Below are positions 21,637 to 33,217 of a stretch of DNA of 64,000 bases, in pieces. The translations under genes were made by a program, and so were the position numbers. A model generated the notes under the pieces. It made no database searches and had not been told where the DNA came from. It worked only from the letters and a program-made list of their open reading frames with translations. The stretch comes from Erythrobasidium yunnanense (taxonomy: Eukaryota; Basidiomycota; Cystobasidiomycetes; Erythrobasidiales; Erythrobasidiaceae), in contig BCJC01000004.1 of NCBI GenBank assembly GCA_001600175.1, positions 372,001-436,000 on the forward strand, read 5' to 3'. The number at the start of each line of letters is the position of its first letter. Position 1 is the first letter of the stretch.

Positions 21637-23218
21637 ATGGACCGCACGCTTGTGGACTGGGAAGAGTGCGATCGACTGGATACTTTGTTCGTGCTGCTAT
21701 GCAGTGTAGCATGCTGGGCTGTAATCCCCGCAATTGGAATGGCCTACTCGGGATACTCCATCCGCCGTAATGGCCTGGCTTCCATATTCCCTTCACTTCT
21801 CGCGCTTCTCGTCTGTACCATCCAATGTATGTTTTCTTCGTCCTTCCTTCATGCTCGCGGCGTTAACCTTCCTCTTCTTCCGCAGGGTATCTCATTGGCT
21901 ACAGTCTGGCTTTCTCCGAAGGCAACGGGTTCATAGGCGGACTGTCGAAATCCTTCCATATAGGCGTCGGTGCAGCTCCAGTAGGAACTATTCCTGAAGT
22001 CCTCTTCTCGTAGGTTAAAACACGTTTGTAGAGCCTCTCGTGATATGCTGACGCTTCAAGCAGCATCTTCCAATTGCTGTTCTGCGCGACTGTTTGTGCC
22101 ATCTCCGTTGGCGGGAGTGTCGAGAGAGGGAGACTCCTAGCTCTCATCCCTTACATCTTCCTTTGGTGCACCTTCATCTACTGTCCACTCGCCCATATGG
22201 TCTGGTCCGAGTATGGCTATCTTTCGAAACTAGGCGTTATGGACTTTGCAGGCGGTACTCCAGTCCATATCTGCAGTGGCTTCTCGGCGACTGCTATAGC
22301 AGTATACCTGTCGAACCCACTATTCAGATCGAAGAAGTCGAGCAAGAGAACGCCATCGCATATCAAGCTGCACAAGCCGAACAATATCAGCAATATGCTC
22401 TTCTCTATGGTCTTCATCTGGAATTGCTGGCTGCCATTCGAGTGCGTCCCCTCTAAGTTGCATTTAAAACATAGCTAAAATGGCTAGTTGCCAGGAGCGG
22501 AACTGCGCTTGCTTTCAACTTCAAGGCGGTACAAGCATTCGCAGTAACGCAGTTCGCGGCAGCTTCCGGCTCTTTAACCTGGACAGCGCTTAACTACATC
22601 GAGACTCGAAAATTCTCGATTGATGCAGCAATGCTGGGCATGCTCAGTGGCCTTGTAATGATTACACCGGCGGGCGGCTTTGTGAGCCTGACAGATGCTC
22701 TGCTACTCGGAGTAATCGGCGTTGTGGTCATCCACACTGCACTACGCTTCAAGTCTACTACAAAGGCAGAAGGCATGAAGTGGGTAGACCCCGCAGATGT
22801 AGCAGCAACTCATGCATTCGGAGGTATTTTCGCGACTTTACTCGTTGGTGTGTTCGGACAGAAAAAGATCGCTGCATATGATGGCACGGAGATCCTGGGC
22901 GGAGTCCTGCATGATGGACACTGGGATCAGCTTCGTATCCAGCTTGTCGAAGGCCTTATCGGTGCTACTCTTTCCTTCGTCCTCTCTTACATCTTCATCG
23001 CTGCTATAGACTGCGTTCCTGGGCTGGAGGTGCTTTGCACAGACGAGTAAGCCGGGCCTTTCTAGTGCGAAGGGCGTACAGAGCTGAGAGATTGCATCCA
23101 CAGAGAACTCCTGGACGGCATGGATGCCTCGCAATGCATCGAATCTCTCTATGGCGAACATGCAAAAGACGAAGAGGACTATCAGCCAATCTCGGTACAA
23201 GCCGTCAGATTGGATTGA
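21637..23218 (+). CDS. Ammonium transporter (Amt/Mep family)
   Basis: Plasma-membrane ammonium transporter, about 435 aa, from MDRTLVDWEECDRLDTLFVL. Exons read through typical transmembrane helices: AYSGYSIRRNG, then LIGYSLAFSEGNGFIGGL, and FLWCTFIYCPLAHMVWSEYG. The first pore histidine lies in DFAGGTPVHICSGFSA and the second in DVAATHAFGGIFATLLVG, so the twin-His site is kept. NAGTALAFNFKAVQAFAVTQ and LGMLSGLVMITPAGGFV are further family signatures. The last intron (donor in TDE near 23047) adds a hydrophilic cytosolic tail ending AVRLD. It is somewhat diverged from the Mep1/2/3 core. A sensor (Mep2-like) or a plain transporter role cannot be separated. Confidence 0.9.
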
Positions 23219-23498
23219 GCAATACAATCATTTCAATTCGGCGCAAGTACAACAAGTGTTGCATGCGTTCACGTCGATTGAAGCGTTGTTAGACCAGACT
23301 GCGCATAATGGCAGCGAAATGCTTGCTTCGAGTGAGGATCGCAAGCTTGGTTGTACAAAGTATAGCATTGAATCAATTGGAAGTAAGAACAATAGCAGGC
23401 GCCTGTTGTTGCAGATCCTGATCGTCAATGAGTGCTCGGCCCGGTTGACAGGCGCGGGACCCCAGCTTCGCTCTTGCTTCTTTGCTTTGTCCACAACG

Positions 23499-25802
23499 AT
23501 GCATCCACAAGCAGCCATCCATCAAGCATCACTTCTTTCTGTAGACAAGGCAAAGGGAGAAGCCTTCTGGCTCAATGCAGCAAAGACGATTGACTGGATC
23601 AATTTCCCTTCGAAAGCTTGGGGTCCCACTAAGTCCTCTGCTGAAGGCGCCTGGTATCCCGATGGTACTCTGAACACATGCTACAACGCTCTGGATAGGC
23701 ATGTCATCGCTGGAAACGGAGACAGGGTCGCCTTTCGATATGTCTCGGTTATGGACCCAAATCAGCCGTACAGAGTAATGACATACAAAGAGGTTCTGGA
23801 GGAAGTCAAGGTTCTATCAGGCGTCCTGAAAGAGAAGTTCAAAGTCAAGAAAGGCGATAGAGTCATCATCTACATGTGAGGAAGAGCGTTATGTTTCTAG
23901 CCGGAAGTCACCTGACTGATATTTCTATCAGGCCTATGATATGCGAGACTGCGATCGCTATGTTGGCGTGCGCACGTATCGGAGCTATTCACTCGGTCGT
24001 CTTCGGTGGCTTCGCAGCAAAAGGTATGAGCTCTCTCAAGCTGGTCGCGTAGCACAACTTACATATTATCCTAGAACTCGCCAAGCGGATAGACGATGCA
24101 GCGCCTGTGCTTTTGATTGCTGCCTCATGCGGCCTTGAGCCAGGGAGGGTTCTCGACTACAAAGCCATAGTCGACAACTCCTTCAAGCATGTTACCGGCA
24201 AAGCCAAGCCACAGCTCCTTCTCTTCGAACGAAAAGGAATCAAAGGACACAGCTCTCAATCGCTTTCCGCCCAGAAGCACGAATATTCCTGGATCGCCGA
24301 GTGTGACGCGATCAGAAAGGCTGGAAAGCAGTGGGAACGGTGCGAAGAGGTCGAGAGTGACTTCCCGCTGTATGTGCTATATACTTCTGGAACGACCGGG
24401 TCGCCCAAAGGTGTGCAACGCCCGAATGGCGGACATGCAGTTGCATCGCGATATTCCATAGAACATACATTCGGCTTGGATGCAACATCGACGATCCTAT
24501 GTGCATCCGACTTTGGCTGGGTCGTTGGCCATTCCTACACGCTTTACTGTCCGCTCTTCCTTGGCTGCACCACTATAATCTTCGAAGGCAAGCCAGTCAT
24601 TCCAGATGCAGGCATTTTCTGGCGGATGGTACAGGACCATAAGATCAATACCATCTTTACTGCTCCAACTGCGCTGAGGGCAGTCAGACGAGAAGATCCA
24701 GAAGGGAAGATGATGGCCCAATACGATCTGAAGTCACTTCGGTCCCTCTTCTTGGCTGGAGAGAGAAGCGAGCCTGGTATAATCACGCACTACCAGCGCT
24801 TACTCAAGAAATATGCAGCGCCGGGTGCTGACGTCATCGACAAGTAAGCGAATATTTCCCTTGGTCTTTCCGCTATTCCTGATGGTTGTTCGTCGCTTTA
24901 CAGTTGGTGGAGCACGGAAAGTGGAAGTCCGATATCTGCTTGTGCTCTGAATCGCTCGTTCGCCCCTTCGGTTCCCCAGCCTGGATCTGCCGGAATGCTT
25001 CTACCAGGAATGGACGTACGCATCGTCAATGACGAAGGGAAAGAGCTGCCCAAAGGCGAGATGGGTAACATAGTCATTGCGAAACCTCTGCCACCTTCTG
25101 CGCTGAGCACTGTCTGGGGGAATCCGAAACGCTTTCACGAGGCGTACTACGAACGCTTCGAGAAGTTAGGCGGATGGTTCGATACTGGAGATGCTGGTGT
25201 AATCAATGACGAAGGATACATCAGTGTTTTGTCAAGAGCGGATGACTTAATCAAGTAAGTCAGGCACCTAACAAGCTGTGACAATGCTGATTTCCGTTGC
25301 TTGCAGTGTTGCTGGTCATCGATTAGGCACGAGTCTCCTGGAGCAGGTCGTAGCTTCGCATCCGTTCGTAGCGGAATGCTGCATTGTAGGCCTGCCGGAT
25401 GAGCTGAAGGGTCATGTTCCATTTGCGATGATTACACGAGCGGCGAGCCAGGAGGCACAGAAGGCAGACCTAGGGAAAGTCTTGAAGGAAGTCAACGATA
25501 ATCTACGGAATGGTACGTCGCTCGGCCTCCGGTGGCTGTTATTTTTGCTGACCGTGGAGGACGCAGATGTGGGCAGCGTAGCTGTACTGGGTGGCTTAGC
25601 AGCTTCAAGGCTGCCAAAGACGCGTTCCGGAAAGACACTGAGGAGAACGATCAAGGTCCTGGTTGAAAGCGCTACTCAGGGGAAATTCGATGCTGAAGCG
25701 CCTTATCCTCCGACCATCGAGGATGCAACAGCTGTCGACGATGCGAGGAAGTCTATCAATGAATGGGTGAAGGGAAGAAAGGGACCTAAAGCCAAACTAT
25801 AG
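23499..25802 (+). CDS. Short-chain acyl-CoA synthetase (ACSS3/PrpE type), peroxisomal end
   Basis: Adenylate-forming acyl-CoA synthetase, probably for propionate or another short acid. From [15 protein letters not shown] it has the N-terminal ACS domain ([13 protein letters not shown]), then the phosphate loop [27 protein letters not shown] and WFDTGDAG, and the C-terminal [19 protein letters not shown]. The catalytic lysine motif is RLPKTRSGK. An intron at 25513-25566 is 54 nt and stop-free, so the open frame runs through it; splicing restores [19 protein letters not shown], the normal family sequence. Four other introns were seen (near 23878, 24020, 24845 and 25256). The protein ends KAKL: AKL fits the PTS1 peroxisomal signal. 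Acetate versus propionate preference is not proven. Confidence 0.9.
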
Positions 25803-26291
25803 GCTCAGCGAGAGCGCATTGGCGCCATCCCAGCATCTGTACAGATCAGTCAGCCTGAATCGCGCGTGTACCGTAGCAGCACAGAGTGTATCCATTGGAG
25901 ATTTCGCGGAAAGAGCCATTCGCGGGCCAGAACAATGACCTTGCTTGAGCTGCCTCGCGGACATGCGATAAGGAGGCATCGCTGCCAGATAGCGTTTTCT
26001 CCTGCTTGTGGCATCAATAGGCCCGACTTGCTTGCTTCAAGTCATACGTACTTACTACTTCGTCCGACTTCCAAGCGTTGAAAGGGGTCTCCTTCAGACG
26101 AACTCCAACCGAACGGGCTTACCCTACTTCAAGCTTGAAAAAGGACAAGGTCTAATCAGCAAATCAACGTGAGTTTCAACGCTCGACTTCTGCCATGGAG
26201 GGTGCAAGGCGCGATGGGAAACGGGCCAGCTGGATCTGACTTGAAAAAACCCCCAACCTGCCGCTTGCAACCAGTCCTAGAACCTGCAGAA
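25803..26291. other. Intergenic and 5' leader of the ALY/YRA1-like gene
   Basis: 489 bp. The open frame continuing upstream to 26169 is not typical ALY sequence. A CCTAG acceptor just before 26281 suggests a 5'-UTR intron, making the ATG at 26292 the likely start. No other gene is seen. Confidence 0.35.
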
Positions 26292-27878
26292 ATGGATATC
26301 GACAGACCTCTCGAAGAGATCATCGACGAGAAGCGCACTGAGCGCCGCAAGAGCGGTCGTGGTGGTCGAGGCAGAGGCCAGCGAGGCGCCGTCCGCGGGG
26401 GTGGTGCTGGCAGAGGAGGCTTCAACGCAGCTCCTGCTGCTGTCATCGTACCAGTTACCGCTGCTGGAAGCGTAGGACCCGTTAGAAACAAGTACTCTGG
26501 CAACATCGCCGCTACTCAGGGTGGTGCTGGAAAAGCTGCCGCTACAGCTGCTCTTCCTCTCATGGCAGATGGCGCAAAGGTCATCGTATCCAACCTGCCT
26601 ACCGATGTTACCGAGAACCAGGTCAGAGTAAGTATTTGAGCCTGTCTTCGTCGCCATCTTCCAGTCGCTGACACTCCCGTTGGCCGGCTTTCTAGGATCT
26701 ATTCTCGCAAACCGTAGGACCAGTTACAAAGCTCTCTCTATCGTACGACAAGAATGGAAAGTCTACTGGTGTCGCAACTATCGAGCTCCGAAGACCTGGC
26801 GATGGACAAGTCGCCTATAACACGTACAATGGCCGTCTCGTTGATGGAAGTGAGTAATCGGAGCATAGTTGCCAAGACACCATATGCTGATGCAAGGCTT
26901 TCTCTCTGCCTGTAGACCGACCCATGAAGGTGGAAATTTTGTTCGACCCAACTAGACTTCCACCCCCGCCTCTCAACTCAAGAATCGCGCCAGCGCCGGC
27001 TGTCGCCCAAATCGCTACAGTAGCTGTTGCAGCAAGGTAATTTCATCTGACATTCACTACCGCTTTACCACCTGTTCCGCCCAGCTGCACCGAGGCTAGC
27101 TTTGGATTCTCACGGCTAGTCGTGGCGTTCTTCAGGACACAGGTCTCTCGACTTATGCAGCTTGGAGTCGCGCTCGCTGGCTCGGACGGGCTGGGCTCGG
27201 CTCAAATGATAGAGGACAGACTACACTCCAGCGTCTTGCTACTGCTTCGCGCAAGTATGCACGCAGAAAGCTCTGACAGCAGGCTCCACAGCCTACGACC
27301 TCATATCACTCTGCTGGCGATCGCTCTTCAGCAGGACAAGTCGATCTACGAGTTCGCCCAGCGACCCAGCCCGTTCAGCCAGTGGGCAAGTAAGCACGAG
27401 CGCACATAGCGATAAGGCTGCTCCACGAGTCTTGATAGCGCGACAAGCAGCAGCACCAGTATCTCCTCCAATCTATCGGAACGAGCACGCATCGACTAAT
27501 TTGGGATCAAACGCTTACGGCTATGCTTCTTTCTCCTTCTTCCTCATCCACACTGCCTCATCCATAACTCGTACGCAACCAATGTATGTGTTCATTCGCC
27601 TTTCACATATACCTCGCATCTACGATCAAATACTCAAATCTGTCACTTATGATGGACTTGACCTGGAAACACACTCTATATCAACTCGATGGTTATCTGC
27701 ACGTTTATACAGTGGTGCACCAAGAGGTGCTAGAGGAGGAGCTGGAGGCAGAGGAAGAGGTACAAGAGGCAGAGGTAGAGGCGGAGCTCGTAAGAAGGAT
27801 GATAGGAAGGAGGTCAATGAAGGAGATCTCGATGCCGAGATGGAGGAGTACCAGAAGGGCCTCAGTGCGACCGCATAA
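26292..27878 (+). CDS. YRA1: mRNA export adaptor of the ALY/REF (Yra1) family
   Basis: Nuclear mRNA-export adaptor that binds the TREX complex and Mex67. It starts MDIDRPLEEIIDEKRTERR, the UAP56/Sub2-binding helix at an ALY N-terminus, followed by an RGG-rich region (GRGGRGRGQRG). The RRM spans three exons: KVIVSNLPTDVTENQVR, then DLFSQTVGPVTKLSLSYD, and NRPMKVEILFD. The C-terminus is a second RGG block (GAPRGARGGAGGRGRG) and ends LDAEMEEYQKGLSATA, the second Sub2-binding helix. Between SVAVAA-type codons ending at 27036 and GGTGCACCAAGAGG at 27713 there is a 676-nt intron with in-frame junction AAG/T. All other introns in the window are below about 100 nt. Confidence 0.88.
27037..27712 (+). 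other. Long intron of the YRA1-like gene
   Basis: Donor GTAATT at 27037 and acceptor TTATACAG at 27712. Splicing joins codons AA-G/T-GGT into the RGG tail in frame. The interval contains a stop-free frame at 27122-27409 and several weaker internal splice-like sites, so alternative exons are possible. The first in-frame continuation after an alternative acceptor at about 27085 hits a stop within 12 codons. Confidence 0.6.
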
Positions 27879-28274
27879 TGGCAAAGTCGCTGGCATAGCG
27901 CTTTACCTACAAACGTTCCGCTATCGCAATAGGAGGATATTCTCAGAATCTGGTCTCTCATACTCTTATACACATCCGTACAGGATCGCCTTAGTCGCTA
28001 TCAAGTTGCGAACGTCCAAGTTATTTATGTACATCTTCCCAATCTATTATTACTGTTCTCCTACAAAAGCTTGAATATCTCGTCTAGCATTCTCCCGAGC
28101 AGTCGTCTTTAGAGGCCTATATTTTCGGATGACCGTTCTGCAGCTTGTTTCAGCCCAAAGTAATCTTCAGTCCGCAGTTTCAAGCTTTCATTCGCACAGA
28201 AATCTCGACAACTTCGGGGCATTTCTTGCCTGAAACGGACTACAGGCGCACCGATACTGCCTGCAAGATTTCGT
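27879..28274. other. Intergenic, no gene seen
   Basis: 396 bp between the YRA1-like gene and the kinase gene. No supported feature; presumably the 3' UTR of one gene and promoter of the next. Confidence 0.4.
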
Positions 28275-31265
28275 ATGCCTTTGCCTGCGTTGTTGAAGAA
28301 CATAGGTCTTGGTCGCGGAAACGGATCAGCAAGCAGCAAGAATGCCGCGACTTCAGCGCCAGCAGGCGCAGAGCCAGCAGAAGCGCCAGTAGTCATTACG
28401 GACGAGCCTGAAGATATGGATGTCGATGTCGACAACGAAGGAGAAGCTGCGAAAAAGCGCAAAGATAGGGAAAATGTTGAAGCCGGTCCCGCCAAACTGG
28501 GCGATAGCAGCGACAACGAAGACGACAAAGGTCGCAAGCCTGAATTAAACGATACTGAAGATCAAGATGCTAGTACCGGATACAAGTCACCAAAGAAGCG
28601 AGCTTCGCTGTCTGTTGCAGGCGTTGGACAATCAGTAGATGACCTCAGCCTATCATCTCCACGGCAGCAAGAGCGCCAGTCAGGCAAAGAACCTGATGCT
28701 GAGTCGGGGGACAATGAGCGCAAGCCGCAATTGAAGCTTGGAAGCCAGCCTATGTCTGTTAACCCCCATTTCAGTCTGACTCCGGCTACTCCAGTCATGC
28801 CGGGTAATGCTGCTTCTACGGACGCTCAGGCTATCAAAGGCGAGAAGAGTGACAGCAAGAGCTCCGTAGAAGTATCTTCTGTCCGGCCTACCAACACCAG
28901 AATGTCCTCCTTCCCGAAACGCAGTATGCTGCAACGGATGCCCTCGCAAGCTATCGCAGATACGCCTTCAACAGATGGATGCTTCACTCCTCTAGATTCA
29001 CCTGGAGCAGGATCGTCGAGAGGTACTGCCCCTCAAGGACTGCTCTCTATCGCTGCCCGTAACGCGGAGAAGCAGCAAGCGGGAAGCAAAGACTATAATT
29101 TTCCGAGCATGACGGGTGGTGTGGAGGGCACTATCGTCGAGGAGCCGACCAGTACCTTGGCTTCGCCAGATGAGAGCTTGCTCTCCACTTCGCCGAGCTC
29201 GTTCAGCCCAGAGTCCTCTAGACATCCCCGATCGCCTCGCCAAACCGGGTCTAGGCAATACTCCAGTTCTTCGCAGAGGTCGGTTAGCGAATACTCCACA
29301 CCGCAAGGGTTCATGAAGCATCGGCGCAATTCGAGCCAGCATGCGCCGAGGGAAGTGAAAGAAACGCCAAATGCAGGCTATCAGGATCTCCCAGACGGTA
29401 AGCGGAAGTTGAATCAGTATGTACTGGCATCAGACATCGGGAGGGGCAGCTTTGGTACCGTACAACTAGCGAAGGACCAGAACACTGGACGAGAATACGC
29501 AGTCAAAGAGTTTAGCAAGATGCGGTTGCGGAAGCGCAAGCAAAGTGAAATGATCAGGCGCCAGGGAAGACAAGCTAGCAGGCGTGGCGCCGTGCCCATG
29601 AGGAGGCCGCCTGGACGAAATGTCAGCACGGAAGATCAGCAGGAAGCACCAAATGCAGTCAAGGATCTAGATAAGGACGTAAGCGATCTAGATCTCATCA
29701 GGAATGAGGTAGCAATCATGAAGAAGCTGGACCATCCGAATGTCGTGAGACTGTATGAAGTGCTGGACGTACAGGAAGACGACTCGCTATTCATGGGTAT
29801 GTCTCAGGCCTTTCAACTCGCTAGCAGTATCTGACTTAGTGACAATATGCAGTCGTGGAACTCTGTGCAAATGGTCCAATCATGTCGGTCGGCATGGGCG
29901 AGCGCAATGAGCCTCTCAGCGAAGAACTTGCACGAAACTACTTCCGCCAGATCATCTTGGCTATAGAATATCTGCATTACAACGGAATCATCCACCGAGA
30001 TATCAAACCCGAAAACATCCTCAAGATGTCCGATGATAATATTGTTAAACTCGTCGACTTTGGTGTTTCCGAGATCTTTGAGAAATCTTCTGGCGTAGAT
30101 CAGCCAAAGGAGCTGAAAACTGGAGGTAGTCCGGCCTTCATGTCTCCGGAGCTATGCATTGGTGAGCTTCGACCCGCGCAGAATATGGCCCTCGGCTGAT
30201 CTTCATGCCTTCAGCACACGCTGGGGCTGTTTCGGGAACCAAAGCAGATATCTGGGCGTTGGGTGTAACTCTATACTGTATGGTTGTTGGGCATCTTCCG
30301 TTCGAAAGTTCGCAAATGCTAGATCTGTACGAGCAGATCAAGTCGGACCCGTAAGTGCCTGTCAGTGCAGGCGATTATGGTGGGCTGAGACTTGCCCTTT
30401 CTCCTAAAGTGTGCAGATACCGAAGGAGCTAGATGCCGACTTGAAGGATATGCTCGCAAAGTTGCTAGAAAAAGATCCAGGCTCCCGAATACGTATGGAT
30501 GACCTTAGAGAACATCCATGGCTCACATGTCAAGGGCAAGATCCGCTGCCTACGACTGAACAGAATGTCACCAGCTTGTCTGAAGTTACAGAAGGTACGC
30601 AGGGCCGCAGATCTGGGCAGAAACACGCTTACCCACTGAATTTACTATCCAGAGGATCTACAAGACGCTATCGGCGTACCATCTGTGTCGTATATCGTCA
30701 ACGCCGTGAGAGCCGCATCGCGCTGGAAACGCTTTGCAGCTCGTCGCACGCGATCGGAAGGGCAAGATTCCAATTCTTCATTGGGTTCGGCATCTATGGA
30801 CATGTCACGCAGCGGAAGTCTGGACATGGCACTGGCGGCTGGCAGCACTGCGTCGGACAAGCGGGTTTCTACAGATAGCGGAAGTAGCGGCGGCGACCCG
30901 TCAGCTATCTTGAAGAGTATCAAGGCTAGCGCGCGAGAGCAGAGACTATCTGCACCGGAGCCCGACTTACCACATGCCGCGTCGTTTCCAATGTCAGCAA
31001 CCAAGACGGAGAAGAATCCTGCTCAAGGTGGTTCTGGTGTTGCCTTTCCAGGCATTGATACTCTCAAGACACATCACGACCATTTAAGCGGAGGCATAGA
31101 CGATTGCAATGTCGAGACGGTGCGTCCTCTAGCCTCGCTGTTGCCAGCAATTACTAACAGCAATGGCCACAGCTACGATACTATGAGGATAAGACAGGGC
31201 ACATGATGCCCAGAAACGCAGTCGAAGACGCGAGTAAAAGTAATTCTTCGGCAAATCCGGATTAG
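28275..31265 (+). CDS. CaMKK-type serine/threonine kinase (Ssp1/Sak1-like)
   Basis: Upstream kinase of AMPK/Snf1 type, about 900 aa. A long disordered Ser/Pro-rich N-terminus (from [17 protein letters not shown]) precedes the kinase domain: [14 protein letters not shown], then YAVKEFSK, followed by the basic Arg/Pro-rich insert between beta-3 and helix C ([18 protein letters not shown]) that marks CaMKK-family kinases. Next are [22 protein letters not shown] and [12 protein letters not shown] with [12 protein letters not shown]. After the kinase comes [17 protein letters not shown], a basic regulatory segment. The final intron (donor after NVET, acceptor at about 31171) replaces the read-through end with [17 protein letters not shown], ending at 31265. 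Target likely Snf1 alpha subunit by family. Confidence 0.88.
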
Positions 31266-31583
31266 CAAGCGAGTCTTCTTGAAGTGGAGTGGGCATCGGT
31301 GAATATAAGGTGATGTTGTTATACGAAGACGAGCAATCTCATTCAGCTTCCGCCCGTTGCCCGCACAACCGGCTAGCTTACGCAAGACCAGCTGCCCATC
31401 AAGGGTTGCGCTGTCAATGGAAGCCCTCCGATCCCATGAAAGGCACTCACGGGGCTCAACCTTTCGAAGTGGTGCCTGTTGACAAATGCTTCTGCCTTGT
31501 CTCTTTGCTCTGCCAACAACCACAAACAAACTCGTCTGCGACGCAACTCACACTCACTTCCCCCACACATCCGTAACCCGACC
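31266..31583. other. Intergenic, no gene seen
   Basis: 318 bp between the kinase and the chitinase-like gene. The stretch 31490-31580 before the ATG is C- and A-rich. No defined element. Confidence 0.35.
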
Positions 31584-33025
31584 ATGATTAGCAAGATCAC
31601 CCTCGCGGCCTTCGCCGCAGCTACCCTAACTGCAACAGTGCAGGCTGTAGACCCCACCTTTTCCGGATCCTTCACAAGCTGGGCTTCTGAAGGTACTTAT
31701 GCGGTGTCTGAATACAACGAGGTATCTTTCTTTTCGGCTTTGACGGTTCCAGAGGGAATTGCTCTGTCGGATGGTGCCCCGTCAACTGCCTTTAATAAGG
31801 CTATCAAGGACGCCAATAACCCCAAGCTAACAACCCTGCTCGCTTTGGGAGGCTGGGGAGGTTCTCGTTATGTAAGTTCTGGGCTGTAAACAGCACTCTC
31901 AGCATTTGTTGACATGCGAGAACAGTTCTCCAGCCTGGTCAAGCCCGACAAGCAGGACGCTTTCGCCAAGCAAGTAGCCAAGATTGTCAAAGACAACAAG
32001 TTCAAGGGTATCGAAGTCGATTGGACCTTTCCTGGTTCGAAAGGCGCCAATGAGAACGATATCACCCTAGATAAAGGTAACTTTTGCAATCAGGTCGATT
32101 CCTCTGATTACGACAACCTGGTAGCATGGATTAAGAAGGTCCGAACAGAGATTAAGGACTCGATTGGACAGGAACCCACTATCACTGCATCAGTGCCTAT
32201 CAACGGCTTTACTGGAAAGGATGGCCAGAAGCTCAGTGACGCTAGCGGGCTCGTTGCAAATGGTGCTTGCGATTACATTTCTATCATGGTTCACGATGTC
32301 GCTGGCAACTATCGGCCTGACACTGGTATCAACGCTCCTCTAGATGACGCTAGTGCACCGGAGACACAGAAGTACTCTATCAAGAAGGCTGTCGACTATT
32401 GGGTCAAGACAGCTAAGGTACCTGCTGATAAGGTGGGTTGAGATGCGAGTGGACCCGGCTCCCAACTTTTACTGACTTTCAGGCTACAGATTCAGATCAT
32501 CCTTCCTGCATACGCAAAGATCTTCCGCACCAAGTCGAATCAGCTGAACACAAACGCCAAGGCATACAATCAGAAGACTATGCCTAAACTCTCACAGACC
32601 GACTCCCAGAACGCTGGTAATGTACAAGCAGACGTTAGCGACAAGCAGGCCAAGGATGGCTGCGGTATCTGGAGAGATTACGGTGCTACCTATACTGTCA
32701 GTGATATTCTTCAGATAATTGAGTAGGCTGACACGCCATACAGTACTCTGGACTCTTCTCCAACGGTACGATCCTAGATAAGGGTGATGCCAAAGGTGAG
32801 AAGACTGTCGGCGAATGGGCTTACAACTGGGACGAGACCACGGCCTCGCCTTTCCTCTTCGATGCTGGTCGACAGCTGTTCATCACCTACGACAATCCTG
32901 CTTCGATGAAGGCGAAAGCCAAGTGGGCTAAGGATCAAGGTCTGCGTGGTGTTAAGCTATACCCTACAACCGGTGACAATGATGACCAGCTCATCAAGGC
33001 GATCAAGGAGGGCTGGGCGTCTTGA
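31584..33025 (+). CDS. Secreted GH18 chitinase-like protein lacking the catalytic Glu
   Basis: Exons 31584-31871, 31926-32432, 32490-32696 and 32744-33025 encode 427 aa. MISKITLAAFAAATLTATVQA is a signal peptide. The GH18 fold is clear: NNPKLTTLLALGGWGGSRY (strand 3), DNKFKGIEVDWTFPG (strand 4), SIMVHDVAGNYRPD (strand 6) and QGLRGVKLYPTTGD (strand 8). Active GH18 enzymes have D-x-x-D-x-D-x-E on strand 4 and M-x-Y-D on strand 6. Here strand 4 reads K-G-I-E-V-D-W-T, so the acid/base glutamate is threonine, and M-x-Y-D is M-V-H-D. It is probably secreted but not hydrolytic, perhaps a chitin-binding lectin. No separate carbohydrate-binding module is seen. Confidence 0.9.
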
Positions 33026-33217
33026 TCACATCTTACCTTCTCTATGTTGCGTATTACGCGTGCGATTCATCGATCTTATGCCTTGAAATATACCCACATC
33101 TGATGTACGAAAGTTCCATCTCGAAGTTCATCGCAGTCGACTGGATTGAATACAACGACTACCGTCAGATCTTGCTCACCAAAGGACTGTAGTATTCGAG
33201 TATAGTGAAGGCTAGAT

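Noticed and set aside
26169-26291. Upstream start for the YRA1-like protein
   Set aside because: The extra residues do not look like an ALY N-terminus; MDIDRPLEEII at 26292 does, and an acceptor-like CCTAG precedes it.
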